Origin: Helianthus annuus
Taxonomy: Eukaryota > Streptophyta > Magnoliopsida > Asterales > Asteraceae
Assembly (NCBI RefSeq): GCF_002127325.2
Contig: NC_035438.2
Coordinates: 87,922,252-87,986,251 of the forward strand
Reading direction: 5' to 3'
DNA: 64,000 nucleotides
The notes below the pieces were generated by a model. That model did not search any database, was not told where the DNA came from, and worked only from the letters and a program-made list of their open reading frames with translations. Made by a program: the position numbers and the translations under genes. Below, piece by piece: positions 23,114 to 35,200 of the stretch (position 1 is the stretch's first letter; the number at the start of each line of letters is the position of its first letter).

Positions 23114-23661
23114 GTGAGTTCACACAGCCAAGGCATGGGATTCCCGGGTTGGGAATTGGGTTGGAAGATTTGAAATGGATAATTACTCGTACTTACACTA
23201 TTGCTAGACTATATACCATCGTCCTCAGGTTAGTCAGGACACTTATGTAAAACCTACGTAAACTAGTATCTATCACTGTCTCCCGGGTCGGGAGGACACT
23301 TACGTAAAACCTACGTAAACTCATACCTACTACTGTCTTCCGGGTCGGAAGGACACTTACGTAAAACCTACGTAAACCCCACGCGTACCACTGTCCTCGG
23401 GGAAGGGCACTCACGTAAAACCTACGTGACCTTGTACGTATTCCTGTTCTCGGATTAAGAAGAACACATGGTTACAATAGTCTAGTAAGGATAAACATGG
23501 GAAGCCCCCATTAGTAATAAATATAATCATGGGAAACCCCCACTATTAGTACATACATACGTGGGAAGCCCCCACTAAATGAACATACGAATTACTGCTA
23601 CGAACTTACTTTCTGTGAACTCGCTCAACTAGTTGTTGACTCTCTGCTGCATGCCTTGCAG
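23114..23661 (+). other. Candidate leader intron in LTR1
   Basis: Donor CCAAG/GTGAGT at 23113/23114 and acceptor CATGCCTTGCAG at 23661. Equivalent positions are 30866-31413 in LTR2 and 37657-38204 in LTR3. An alternative donor, AAG/GTAATT, is at 21760/21761. No transcript evidence is available here. Confidence 0.45.
23220..23440 (+). repeat. Tandem hairpin array in LTR1
   Basis: Four units of about 59 bp. Second stems TTACGTA/TACGTAA and TCACGTA/TACGTGA around loop AAACC; first stems TCCCG/CGGGA in one unit and TTCCG/CGGAA in the next, a compensated change. Repeated in LTR2 (about 30968-31190) and LTR3 (about 37759-37980). The repetitive ORF on the other strand (23193-23414) is a by-product. 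Confidence 0.85.
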
Positions 23662-23963
23662 GACCTTAGGTACATATGGAGCATGCACAGGGAGGAGCAA
23701 GTCGTTGTGGACATGGATCGTGAATGCTATGATTGAACATTATGACATTACATACTTATTTATGATTGGGCTTTTACTTTTTTTGCTTCCGCTAAACGTT
23801 GAACTATTACTTATGTTTTGAACACCATTCATATGGATGGGTTTGGTTTAATGACATTTACTTTTACTATATACATTGTTCTATATGATTGGTGGCTTGA
23901 TCCTGGTCAGTCACGTTCCCAAGCGGTAGTACTCCGCGTGTGGATTTTGGGGGTGTGACAGAT

Positions 23964-23975
23964 TGGTATCAGAGC
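23964..23975 (+). promoter_or_regulatory. Primer-binding site of C
   Basis: TGGTATCAGAGC three bases after LTR1, matching initiator methionine tRNA. Confidence 0.9.
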
Positions 23976-24281
23976 CATTGGTTATAGAGAACTTGGTTTT
24001 AATATGGGAAAACGTTTTTATTAAAACCAGACTATAACCAGAACAGTGCTCTCAACGATCCACAACGACGCTTCGCTCCACGTGCAAGACTCAACATCCT
24101 AGGTAATAAGGTTTATGTTTATTGCCTACTTGCTAGAATTGCATAGAACTTTGCTCGTGGTATGCTTAGATTACATTGCTCACTACTTGTTATTGCTTGA
24201 GAACACCTATGTGCTTACACTCTTCTGTCATCGCACTATTCGCGAACCTTTCTCACTTATGTTGCCTTGATGTGAAGATTA
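23976..24281 (+). other. Untranslated leader of C
   Basis: Between PBS and gag start. It includes an inverted pair built on AACCAAGTTC/GAACTTGGTTTT-type words shared by B and D, and no ORF. Equivalent region in C2 is 31728-32033. Confidence 0.7.
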
Positions 24282-24372
24282 ATGGTTGGACGTATTAACA
24301 TGACTCAAGCCCAGCTGACGGCTCTTATCAATGAACAAGTTGCTGCGGCACTTGCAGCTGCAAACGCAGGAG
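24282..24372 (+). CDS. Gag exon 1 of C
   Basis: 91 nt, beginning MVGRINMTQAQLTALINE with an Ala-rich end, stopping one base into a Gly codon. Matches exon 1 of C2 (MAGRINMTQ) and D. Confidence 0.75.
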
Positions 24373-24467
24373 GTATACCCTGCGGTCGTAACTCATTCTA
24401 GGATCTTTAGATCCTACGTTCCTAAACCAACTCTTATGTTTAACCTCATTCTGTTCTTACACATTAG
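24373..24467 (+). other. Predicted gag intron of C
   Basis: 95 bp, GGAG/GTATACC to CACATTAG/G. It contains AGGATCT-TT-AGATCCT (24400-24415). Unspliced reading stops at TAG within that palindrome. Confidence 0.72.
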
Positions 24468-27400
24468 GTCAACACGTTCAGCAGCCTGTATGTACTTTCA
24501 AGAACTTCATGGACTGTTGTCCAAGCACATTCAGTGGCACCGAGGGGGCAGTGGGACTCCTCCATTGGTTTGAGAAGCTAGAATCAGTATTCGAAATGTG
24601 TGAATGCCCTGAGGCTCGCAGGGTCAAGTATGCCACTGGTACTTTAGAGGGGATTGCGTTAACTTGGTGGAACGCACAAGTGCAGATCCTAGGGTTGGGA
24701 GCTGCTAACGCCACCCCTTGGAACGATTTCAAGGAACTCATCAAGAGGGAATACTGCACACGGGAAGATATTCACAAGGTGGAAGATGAGTTTTACCATC
24801 TGAAAATGATTGGGTCAGAGATCGAAGCTTATACTAAACGGTCGAACGAGCTGGCCGTGCTGTGTCCAACTATGGTGGACCCTCCAATTAAGCGCATTGA
24901 GTTGTATCTCAAGGGGTTAGCTCCAGAGATCCAGAGCCATGTGACATCGGCTAATCTTGACAACATCCAGGCTATTCAGCGCCTTGCTCATCGTATTACG
25001 GATCAGGCAGTGGAACAGAACAAGCTGCCGAAACGCATCAGTGCTACCACTACTGCTGTTACTACTTCTACTACTCCCAGTGACAACAAAAGAAAATGGG
25101 ATGGGGATTCCAGCAGGGGATCCGCTTCAGTTTAGTCACAGGTACAGCAGCGAAAGACTGACAGTTATCAGAGTCCCAGTCAGCACTCTTCAGGCAATCA
25201 GGGGCAGGGTGGATATCGGGGAATTCACCCACTATGTAATAAGTGCAACAGACACCACAGTGGGCGGTGTCGCAAGGAACGTTGTCAGAGATGTCTCAAG
25301 TTAGGGCATGAAGCTAAAGACTGCAGGAGTTCGCGACCTGCAAATCAGAATCAGCAACTCCCACCACCAGCACCACAGAACCAGCAGCAGCAGCAACAAC
25401 AGCGGGGCAATAGGGGTTGTTTTCAGTGTGGGGCTGAAGGTTATTTCAAGCGTGATTGCCCCCAGTTGAACCAGAACCAGAATCGCAACAATAACAACAA
25501 TCAGGGAAATGGCAACAACAACAACAATGGTGGAAACAACAACGGCAATGAAGCAAGGGGTCGTGCATTTGTGTTGGGGCAGGGTGATGCCAGAAATGAT
25601 CCCAACGTAGTCATGGGTAAGTTTCTTCTTGACGACTTTTATGTTACTGTATTGTTTGATTCGAGTGCGGATACAAGTTACGTGTCATTGAAAGTTAGCC
25701 AAATGTTAACACGTGCACCAACTCCCCTAAATACCAAACATGTCGTAGAATTAGCTAACGGTAAAAGTCTAGAGGCTACACACATAGTTCAGGGTTGTAA
25801 TCTTATCCTCGCTGGTCAGACTTTCTTCATCGACCTCATTCCTATAGTTTTGGGTAGTTTCGACATCGTCGTCGGTATGGATTGGTTATCCAAGCAGCAA
25901 GCAGAGATCCTATGTAAAGAAAAGATCATTCGTATTCCCCGTTCTGGTCAAGAACCTCTCGAAGTTCAAGGTGACAAGAGTGGTGCTGTGGTTGGCATCA
26001 TCTCCTTCCTGAAGGCCCAGAAGTGTTTACGAAAAGGGCACACTGCCATTTTGGCACTAGTTACTGATGCATCAACGAAAGAGAAAAGAATAGAGGATCT
26101 TCCTGTGGTACGCGAATTTCCTCAAGTGTTTCCTGAAGATTTACCTGGACTACCGCCTCATCGCCAGGTCGAGTTTCAAGTCGAGCTAGCTCCAGGAGCA
26201 GCACCTATAGCTCGCGCACCGTATCGTTTAGCTCTAACCGAACTGGAAGAACTGTCAAAGCAACTACAAGAGCTCTTGGATAAGGGCTTCATTTGTCCAA
26301 GCTCTTCGCCTTGGGGAGCTCCAGTATTATTCGTGAAAAAGAAGGATGGCACTTTCAGAATGTGCATTGATTACTGCGAACTGAACAAGGTCACAGTGAA
26401 GAACCGCTATCCTCTTCCTCATATTGACGACTTATTCGACCAGTTGCAAGGGTCGAGTTACTACTCCAAGATTGATCTAAGGTCAGGTTATCATCAGCTG
26501 AGAGTCCGGGATGAGGACGTCTCCAAGACAGCATTCAGAACTCGCTACGGTCACTACGAATTTCTGGTCATGCCATTTGGGTTTACGAACGCGCCTGCGG
26601 TTTTCATGGATCTTATGAACAGGGTGTGCAAACCCATCTTGACAAGTTCGTCATTGTTTTCAACGACGACATTCTGATCTACTCCAAGACTCAGGAGGAA
26701 CACGAGCAGCACTTACGTCTTATCTTGGAACTTCTTCGAAAGGAACAACTGTACGCCAAGTTTTCAAAATGCGACTTCTGGCTTCATGAAGTCCACTTCA
26801 AAGGCCATGTGGTGAACAGGGATGGGATTCATGTCGATCCATCCAAAGTAGATTCAATCAGGAACTGGCCTGCACCGCGTACGCCAACAGAAATACGCCA
26901 ATTCTTGGGTTTGGCGGGGTACTACAGACGATTCATCAAAGACTTTTCCAAGATCGCACAGCCACTTACCATGTTGACACAGAAAGGTGTTACCTATCGT
27001 TGGGGTAATACACAAGAAACTGCTTTTCAGTATCTGAAGGATAGACTATGCAGCGCACCTATTCTTTCATTGCCAGAGGGCACAGACGATTTTGTGGTCT
27101 ATTGTGACGCATCGATACAGGGGCTTGGTTGTGTATTGATGCAGCGGGATAAAGTTATTGCCTACGCTTCACGACAACTCAAAGTTCATGAACGGAACTA
27201 TACGACGCACGATTTAGAGCTGGGAGCTGTTGTTTTTGCGCTTAAGATATGGCGACACTACTTGTACGGTACCAAGTGCACTATTTACACCGATCACAGG
27301 AGTCTCGAGCATATCTTCAAGCAGAAGGAATTGAACATGCGTCAACGACGATGGGTCGAGCTACTGAATGATTACGAATGCTCCATCAAGTACCATCCAG

Positions 27401-29016
27401 GCAAAGCCAATGTTGTGGCTGACGCTCTCAGTCGAAAAGACACTCTACCTAGGCGTGTACGAGCTTTGCAGCTCACTATTCAGTCTGATCTTCCTGCACA
27501 GATACGACATGCTCAGGTGGAAGCATTGAAACCAGAAAACGTCAGGGCTGAAGCCTTGCGTGGCTCAAGGCAACGATTAGAACAAAGGGAAGACGGCGCC
27601 TACTATGTAACATGACGTATTTGGGTCCCACTATATGGCGGTTTACGAGAACTTGTGATGGATGAAGCTCATAAGTCTCGCTACTCGGTATATCCATGTT
27701 CGGATAAGATGTACCACGACATCAGAACTACATACTGGTGGCCTAGCATGAAGGCCCACATAGCAACTTACGTCGGCAAATGTTTGACTTGTGCGAGAGT
27801 CAAGACAGAGTACCAGAAACCCTCAGGCCTACTGCAACAACCCAGGATACCACAGTGGAAATGGGAAGAAATTTCCATGGATTTTGTTACTAGCCTGCCT
27901 AGATCCCAGCGTGGAAACGATACTATTTGGGTGATCGTAGACCGACTCACCAAGTTTGCTCATTTCTTGGCAATCAAGGAAACTGATAAGTTCTCCACAC
28001 TAGCAGACATATACTTGAAAGAAGTAGTCTCAAGGCACGGGGTGCCCACCTCTATCATTTCGGATCGCGACGCACGATTCACTTCAGAACTATGGCAAGC
28101 AATGCACAAAGCTTTTGGCTCTCGATTAGACATGAGCACAGCCTATCACCCTCAGACGGATGGGCAGTCTGAGCGCACGATTCTAACTCTAGAAGACATG
28201 CTTCGGGCGTGTGTTATCGATTTCGGCAACAGCTGGGAAAAGCATCTCCCGTTAGTGGAGTTTTCGTACAATAACAGTTACCACACCAGCATATAAGCCG
28301 CTCCATTCGAGGCATTGTACGGACGTAAATGCTAGTCACCTCTCTGTTGGGCAGAGGTGGGGGATAGTCAGATTACAGGTCCAGAAATGGTAGTTGACGC
28401 TACCGAACGAATTGCACAGATACGACAACGTATGGCGGCAGCTCGTGATCGCCAGAAAAGCTATGCTGATGAACGCAGAAAACCACTCGAGTTCCAAGTT
28501 GGGGATCGAGTGCTACTCAAGGTCTCACCCTGGAAGGGTGTGGTTCGCTTTGGTAAACGAGGCAAGCTCAATCCACGGTACGTTGGACCGTTCGAAATCA
28601 CTGAAAGAATAGGCAAGGTAGCCTACAGACTAAACCTACCAGCTGAACTCGGTGCAGTTCACAACGTATTCCACGTGTCGAATCTGAAGAAGTGCCTGTC
28701 AGATGAGACCCTCATAGTACCTTTTAAGGAACTCACTATCGATGAGCGGTTGCAGTTCGTCGAGGAACCAATTGAAACCACGGACCGGGATGTTAAGGTC
28801 CTGAAGAACACTAGAATACCTCTTGTACGAGTTCGTTGGAACTCCCGTCGTGGCCCAGAGTATACCTGGGAACGGGAAGATCAAATGGAACTCAAGTATC
28901 CCTAGTTATTCGAAAACCGTGCAACCACTACTGAGGCTGAAGCTACTACTGCAGAATTTCGGGATGAAATTCCAAATCAACGGGGGGATGATGTGACACC
29001 CCAGGAAAACCAGTAA
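24468..29016 (+). pseudogene. Gag-pol of C, broken
   Basis: All domains are present in order but damaged. Gag ends early at TAG 25133-25135 (CAG in C2). The third knuckle reads [14 protein letters not shown] (His to Tyr). The protease motif reads DSSAD instead of DSGAD. RT has DYCELNK, and a one-base loss near 26637 breaks the frame just before the catalytic loop, which reads FNDDILIYS. RNase H is intact (YCDAS, TDHRS, ADALSRK) to a TGA at 27613. Integrase has HYPC-region changes, the D-D-E core, then stops at 28294, 28333 and 28903. It ends at TAA 29014-29016 in the upstream PPT module. Confidence 0.9.
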
Positions 29017-29092
29017 ACGATATAACTTACCCAGCTTCCTCAGTAACCGCATGCTAAATTTCGGGACGAAATTTCTTTCAGGTTGGGGATAA
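28954..29092 (+). promoter_or_regulatory. Duplicated hairpin-PPT-TGTGACA module of C
   Basis: Upstream copy: hairpin 28954-28972 (one mismatch), GGGGGGATGA (28982-28991), TGTGACACC from 28992. Downstream copy: hairpin AAATTTCG/CGAAATTT 29056-29074, GGTTGGGGATAA (29081-29092), LTR2 from 29093. The two TGTGACA edges are 101 bp apart, the same distance as the extension in E. Confidence 0.87.
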
Positions 29093-31712
29093 TGTGACAA
29101 CTCGAGTTTCCAAGATTCCAATTTCGCATTTATTGCACGATTATTGATTGTTTAATTGTTTGCTTGCACAATTAGTTTGCTGTGAAACTGTAACGTTTTG
29201 ATTCAGTTAAGTATATTGTGTATTGAGCATGGTTATGTGTTGATTATGAAAGATTTGTCAAATGTATGAATTTGGTGGTGAAACTGTGAACTACTTTGAG
29301 ATGGTGTACTATTGTAAATTATGATACTTAGGGATGTATAGAGTAATTAGTGAAACTCTAATCATTCTTAATCCTAATCTCTTCACTAATCACTACACAA
29401 AAACCAAAACACGTACTTTCACTTCTCTGATTTTCTCTGGCAATCATCACCTTCATCATTGGCACAAGTTCTTCATCACTCTTGAATCCACACTTTCTCT
29501 AGAATCAATCCAAGGTCATTGTTTATTGTTTGCTTAATTATATCAATTCTTGATTCTTGTGATTCTTGTTAAAACCCTAGTTCTTCATATGATATTCTCT
29601 GTGATTATTGATTGGATTCTGATTATGGTGATAATGATGTTGAATAGTCGTTTAATCGATTGCCTGATGATTAAGATACATGATTGATTTGATAATTGGA
29701 ATTGCTGCTAGACAGATGCAATGTAATTAGGGTTTCTTAGTCGTGATATCATGAAAACGTAACTGATACAATCGCAATGAAATGGAATGTTCGTATGTAT
29801 GATTGATTGATGTCTGAGTTTTTAAGTTTTGTTGTTGGTCTGAATATTATACATGTGTATGTAGTCCGAGCTTTTCATATGGATATAAGTCCGAGTTTCT
29901 TACACACATAACTAGCCCGACTTTTGTTAGTGGACAAGGGTCCGACTTTTATAAGTGTTAAACCAAGGGAGTCCGACTTTTAATGTACATGTTTGTCCGA
30001 GTTTTATGATGATCATAGTTATCCGAGTTTTGTTTAAGGTTTGAAGTGGTTCGACCTTTTAATGATATTACATTAGTTTAAAATGTTAACCATGGTCCGA
30101 ACTCTAATATAAGGTGCATGTCCGAGTTTCATACACATCACTAGGGTCCGAATTTTACAAGGACTAAAACTAGTCCGAGTTTTGTATATGTATTACATGG
30201 AGTCCGACTTTACTTTATGTAACGAAGGGGTGTCCGAGTTCCATGTCTAGGGCCATGGTCCGACCTTTTCTAGTAGCTTATGTCCGAACTTTGATGATAT
30301 TCATATCTTGTCTGAATTTTGAGAGCACCTAGTCCGACTTTTGATAAAGGAAAGCCTTTGGATCCGAGTTTTAAGCATAATTCCTTGTCCGACTTTTACA
30401 TTAGACATCATGTCCGACTTTTATCAAGGGCATGGGGCCCGAGTTTCTTTTATGCTTGTGATATAGTCTGAGTTTTAAGTGTATACGCATAGGTCCGAGA
30501 TTTAATGTATGCGTACGTGGTCCGAACTTGGCAAAGTGATGTGTAGTCTGAGCTTTGTGATGCTAGAAATGTCTGAGTTTACTTATAATGCTAAGTACGA
30601 ACCTTGCATGCTACTGTATATATTACTGCATATAACTGTATGTTATTGTATGCTGCTGCATGATACCGTATGCGTGAACAATCTATCTTATGCCAATCTG
30701 TACACAATTATCACACAACACGTTTATTGGACATTAAGGGATTGAAAACCCTAAATTGAACGTAGACACTTATCTCGAATTTATGTGCGATGTATCCTAG
30801 GTCGTGTGTAGCGGGCTTAGACATTTAATTAACCCTAGAAGCAATAACATACCGAGCAAACCAAGGTGAGTTCACACAGCCAAGGCATGGGATTCCCGGG
30901 TTGGGAATTGGGTTGGAAGATTTGAAATGGATAATTACTCATACTTACACTATTGCTAGACTATATACCATCGTCCTCAGGTTAGTCAGGACACTTACGT
31001 AAAACCTACGTAAACTAGTATCTATCACTGTCTCCCGGGTCGGGAGGACACTTACGTAAAACCTACGTAAACTCATACCTACTACTGTCTTCCGGGTCGG
31101 AAGGACACTTACGTAAAACCTACGTAAACCCCACGCGTACCACTGTCCTCGGGGAAGGGCACTCACGTAAAACCTACGTGACCTTGTACGTATTCCTGTT
31201 CTCGGATTAAGAAGAACACATGGTTACAATAGTCTAGTAAGGATAAACATGGGAAGCCCCCATTAGTAATAAATATAATCATGGGAAACCCCCACTATTA
31301 GTACATACATACGTGGGAAGCCCCCACTAAATGAACATACGAATTACTGCTACGAACTTACTTTCGGTGAACTCGCTCAACTAGTTGTTGACTCTCTGCT
31401 GCATGCCTTGCAGGACCTTAGGTACATATGGAGCTTGCGCAGGGAGGAGCAAGTCGTTGTGGACAAGGATCGTGAATGCTATGATTGAACATTATGACAT
31501 TACATACTTATTTATGATTGGGCTTTTACTTTTTTTGCTTCCGCTAAACGTTGAACTATTACTTATGTTTTGAACACCTTTCATATGGATGGGTTTGGTT
31601 TAATGACATTTACTTTTACTATATACATTGTTCTATATGATTGGTGGCTTGATCCTGGTCAGTCACGTTCCCAAGCGGTAGTACTCCGCGTGTGGATTTT
31701 GGGGGTGTGACT
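29093..31712 (+). repeat. LTR2, shared middle LTR of the dimer
   Basis: 2620 bp. It serves as 3' LTR of C and 5' LTR of C2, with a PPT on its left and a PBS on its right. The last base is T instead of A. No TSD lies on either side. Confidence 0.95.
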
Positions 31713-31715
31713 GAT

Positions 31716-31727
31716 TGGTATCAGAGC
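31716..31727 (+). promoter_or_regulatory. Primer-binding site of C2
   Basis: TGGTATCAGAGC three bases after LTR2. Confidence 0.9.
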
Positions 31728-32033
31728 CATTGGTTATAGAGAACTTGGTTTTAATATGGGAAAACATTTTTATTAAAACCAGACTATAACCAGAACAGTG
31801 CTCTCAACGATCCACAACGACGCTTCACTCCACGTGCAAGACTCAACATCCTAGGTAATAAGGTTTATGTTTATTGCCTACTTGCTAGAATTGCATAGAA
31901 CTTTGCTCGTGGTATGCTTAGATTACATTGCTCACTACTTGTTATTGCTTGAGAACACCTATGTGCTTACACTCTTCTGTCATCGCACTATTCGCGAACC
32001 TTTCTCACTTATGTTGCCTTGATGTGAAGATCA

Positions 32034-32124
32034 ATGGCTGGACGTATTAACATGACTCAAGCCCAGTTGACGGCTCTTATCAATGAACAAGTTGCTGCGG
32101 CACTTGCAGCTGCAAACGCAGGAG
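32034..32124 (+). CDS. Gag exon 1 of C2
   Basis: 91 nt, MAGRINMTQAQLTALINE onward, phase 1 at the donor. Followed by the same 95-bp intron (32125-32219) with the AGGATCT/AGATCCT palindrome at 32152-32167. Confidence 0.75.
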
Positions 32125-32219
32125 GTATACCCTGCGGTCGTAACTCATTCTAGGATCTTTAGATCCTACGTTCCTAAACCAACTCTTATGTTTAACCAAA
32201 TTTTGTTCTTACACATTAG
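32125..32219 (+). other. Predicted gag intron of C2
   Basis: 95 bp, GGAG/GTATACC to CACATTAG/G. Same splice sites and palindrome as in C, with a short CTCATT/CAAATT difference near the acceptor. Confidence 0.72.
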
Positions 32220-35200
32220 GTCAACACGTTCAGCAGCCTGTATGTACTTTCAAGAACTTCATGGACTGTCGTCCAAGCACATTCAGTGGCACCGAGGGGG
32301 CAGTGGGACTCCTCCATTGGTTTGAGAAGCTAGAATCAGTATTCGAAATGTGTGAATGCCCTGAGGCTCGCAGGGTCAAGTATGCCACTGGTACTTTAGA
32401 GGGGATTGCGTTAACTTGGTGGAACGCACAAGTGCAGATCCTAGGGTTGGCAGCTGCTAACGCCACCCCTTGGAACGATTTCAAGGAACTCATCAAGAGG
32501 GAATACTGCACACGGGAAGATATTCACAAGTTGGAAGATGAGTTCTACCATCTGAAAATGGTTGGGTCAGAGATCGAAGCTTATACTAAACGGTCGAACG
32601 AGCTGGCCGTGCTGTGTCCAACTATGGTGGACCCTCCAATTAAGCGCATTGAGTTGTATCTCAAGGGGTTAGCGCCAGAGATCCAGAGCCATGTGACATC
32701 GGCTAATCTTGACAACATCCAGGCTATTCAGCGCCTTGCTCATCGTATTACGGATCAGGCAGTGGAACAGAACAAGCTGCCGAAACGCATCAGTGCTACC
32801 ACTACTGCTGTTACTACTTCTACTACTTCCAGTGACAACAAAAGAAAATGGGATGGGGGTTCCAGCAGGGGATCAGCTTCAGTTCAGTCAAAGGTACAGC
32901 AGCGAAAGACTGACAGTTATCAGAGTCCCACTCAGCACTCTTCAGGCAATCAGGGCAGGGTGGATATCGGGGAATTCACCCACTATGTAATAAGTGCAAC
33001 AGACACCACAGTGGGCGGTGTCGCAAGGAACGTTGTCAGAGATGTCTCAAGTTAGGGCATGAAGCTAAAGACTGCAGGAGTTCGCGACCTGCAAATCAGA
33101 ATCAGCAACTCCCACCACCAGCACCACAGAACCAGCAGCAGCAGCAACAGCGGGGCAATAGGGGTTGTTTTTAGTGTGGGGCTGAAGGTCATTTCAAGCG
33201 TGATTGCCCCCAGTTGAACCAGAACCAGAATCGCAACAATAACAACAATCAGGGAAATGGCAACAACAACAACAATGGTGGAAACAACAACGACAATGAA
33301 GCAAGGGGTCGTGCATTTGTGTTGGGGCATGGTGATGCCAGAAATGATCCCAACGTATCACTGTTCTCATCTACTATGATTATCTAACGGGTAAGTATCT
33401 TATTGACGACTTTTATGTTACTGTATTGTTTGATTCGGGTGCGGATACAAGTTACGTGTCATTGAAAGTTAGCCAAATGTTAAAACGTGCACCAACTCCC
33501 CTAAATACCAAACATGTCGTAGAATTAGCTAACGGTAAAAGTCTAGAGGCTACACACATAGTTCAGGGTTGTAATCTTATCCTCGCTGGTCAGACTTTCT
33601 TCATCGACCTCATTCCTATAGTTCTGGGTAGTTTCGACATCGTCGTCGGTATGGATTGGTTATCCAAGCAGCAAGCAGAGATCCTATGTCAAGAAAAGAT
33701 CATTCGTCTTCCCCGTTCTGGTCAAGAACCTCTCGAAGTTCAAGGTGACAAGAGTGGTGCTGTGGTTGGCATCATCTCCTTCCTGAAGGCCCAGAAGTGT
33801 TTACGAAAAGGGCACACTGCCATTTTGGCACTAGTTACTGATGCATCAACGAAAGAGAAAAGAATAGAGGATATTCCTGTGGTACGCGAATTTCCTCAAG
33901 TGTTTCCTGAAGATTTACCTGGACTACCGCCTCATCGCCAGGTCGAGTTTCAAGTCGAGCTAGCTCCAGGAGCAACACCTATAGCTCGCGCACCGTATCG
34001 TTTAGCTCTAACCGAACTGGAAGAACTGTCAAAGCAACTACAAGAGCTCTTGGATAAGGGCTTCATTCGTCCAAGCTCTTCGCCTTGGGGAGCTCCAGTA
34101 TTATTCGTGAAAAAGAAGGATGGCACTTTCAGAATGTGCATTGATTACTGCGAACTGAACAAGGTCACAGTGAAGAACCGCTATCCTCTTCCTCGTATTG
34201 ACGACTTATTCGACCAGTTGCAAGCGTCGAGTTACTACTCCAAGATTGATCTAAGGTCAGGTTATCATCAGCTGAGAGTCCGGGATGAGGACGTCTCCAA
34301 GACAGCATTCAGAACTCGCTACGGTCACTACGAGTTTCTTGTCATGCCATTTGGGCTTACGAACGCGCCTGCGGTTTTCATGGATCTTATAAACAGGGTG
34401 TGCAAACCCTATCTTAACAAGTTCGTCATTGTTTTCATCGACGACATTCTGATCTACTCCAAGAGTCAGGAGGAACACGAGCAGCACTAACGTCTTATCT
34501 TGGAACTTCTTCGAAAGGAACAACTGTACGCCAAGTTTTCAAAATGCGACTTCTGGCTTCGTGAAGTCCACTTCTTAGGCCATGTGGTGAACAGGGATGG
34601 GATTCATGTCGATCCATCCAAAGTAGATTCGATCAGGAACTGGTCTGCACCGCGTACGCCAACAGAAATACGCCAATTCTTGGGTTTGGCGGGGTACTAC
34701 AGACGATTCATCAAAGACTTTTCCAAGATCGCACAGCCACTTACCATGTTGACACAGAAAGGTGTTACCTATCGTTGGGGTAATACACAAGAAACTGCTT
34801 TTCAGTATCTGAAGGATAGACTATGCAGCGCACCTATTCTTTCATTGACAGAGGGCACAGACGATTTTGTGGTCTATTGTGACGCATCGATACAGGGGCT
34901 TGGTTGTGTATTGATGCAGCGGGATAAAGTTATTGCCTACGCTTCACGACAACTCAAAGTTCATGAACGGAACTATACGACGCACGATTTAGAGCTTCGG
35001 GCGTGTGTTATCGATTTCGGCAACAGCTGGGAAAAGCATCTCCCGTTAGTGGAGTTTTCGTACAATAACAATTACCACACCAGCATACAAGCCGCTCCAT
35101 TCGAGGCATTCTACGGACGTAAATGCCGGTCACCTCTCTGTTGGGCAGAGGTGGGGGATAGTCAGATTACAGGTCCAGAAATGGTAGTTGACGCTACCGA

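Larger units (their letters stand above)
21334..23960 (+). repeat. LTR1 of dimer C-C2
   Basis: 2627 bp, TGTGACAACTCGAG...GGGGGTGTGACA. Reads as a U3 of about 300 bp; a TC-rich leader-like segment (about 21640-21760) ending in the donor-like CCAAG/GTAATT; a TCCGAGTTTT motif array; an AT-rich stretch; a second donor/acceptor pair around the hairpin array; and a conserved U5 with AAGCGGTAGTACTCCGC just before the end. Confidence 0.95.

Noticed and set aside
23193..23414. ORF with repeating SLRRFYVSVLPTR-like peptide, also at 30945-31166 and 37736-37957
   Set aside because: It is a translation of the tandem hairpin array on the opposite strand; present only because the unit length (about 59-60 bp) keeps a frame open.
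29093..31712. Two independent adjacent insertions instead of a dimer
   Set aside because: LTR2 has a PPT on one side and a PBS on the other and no TSD at its borders, and the two halves share private mutations.
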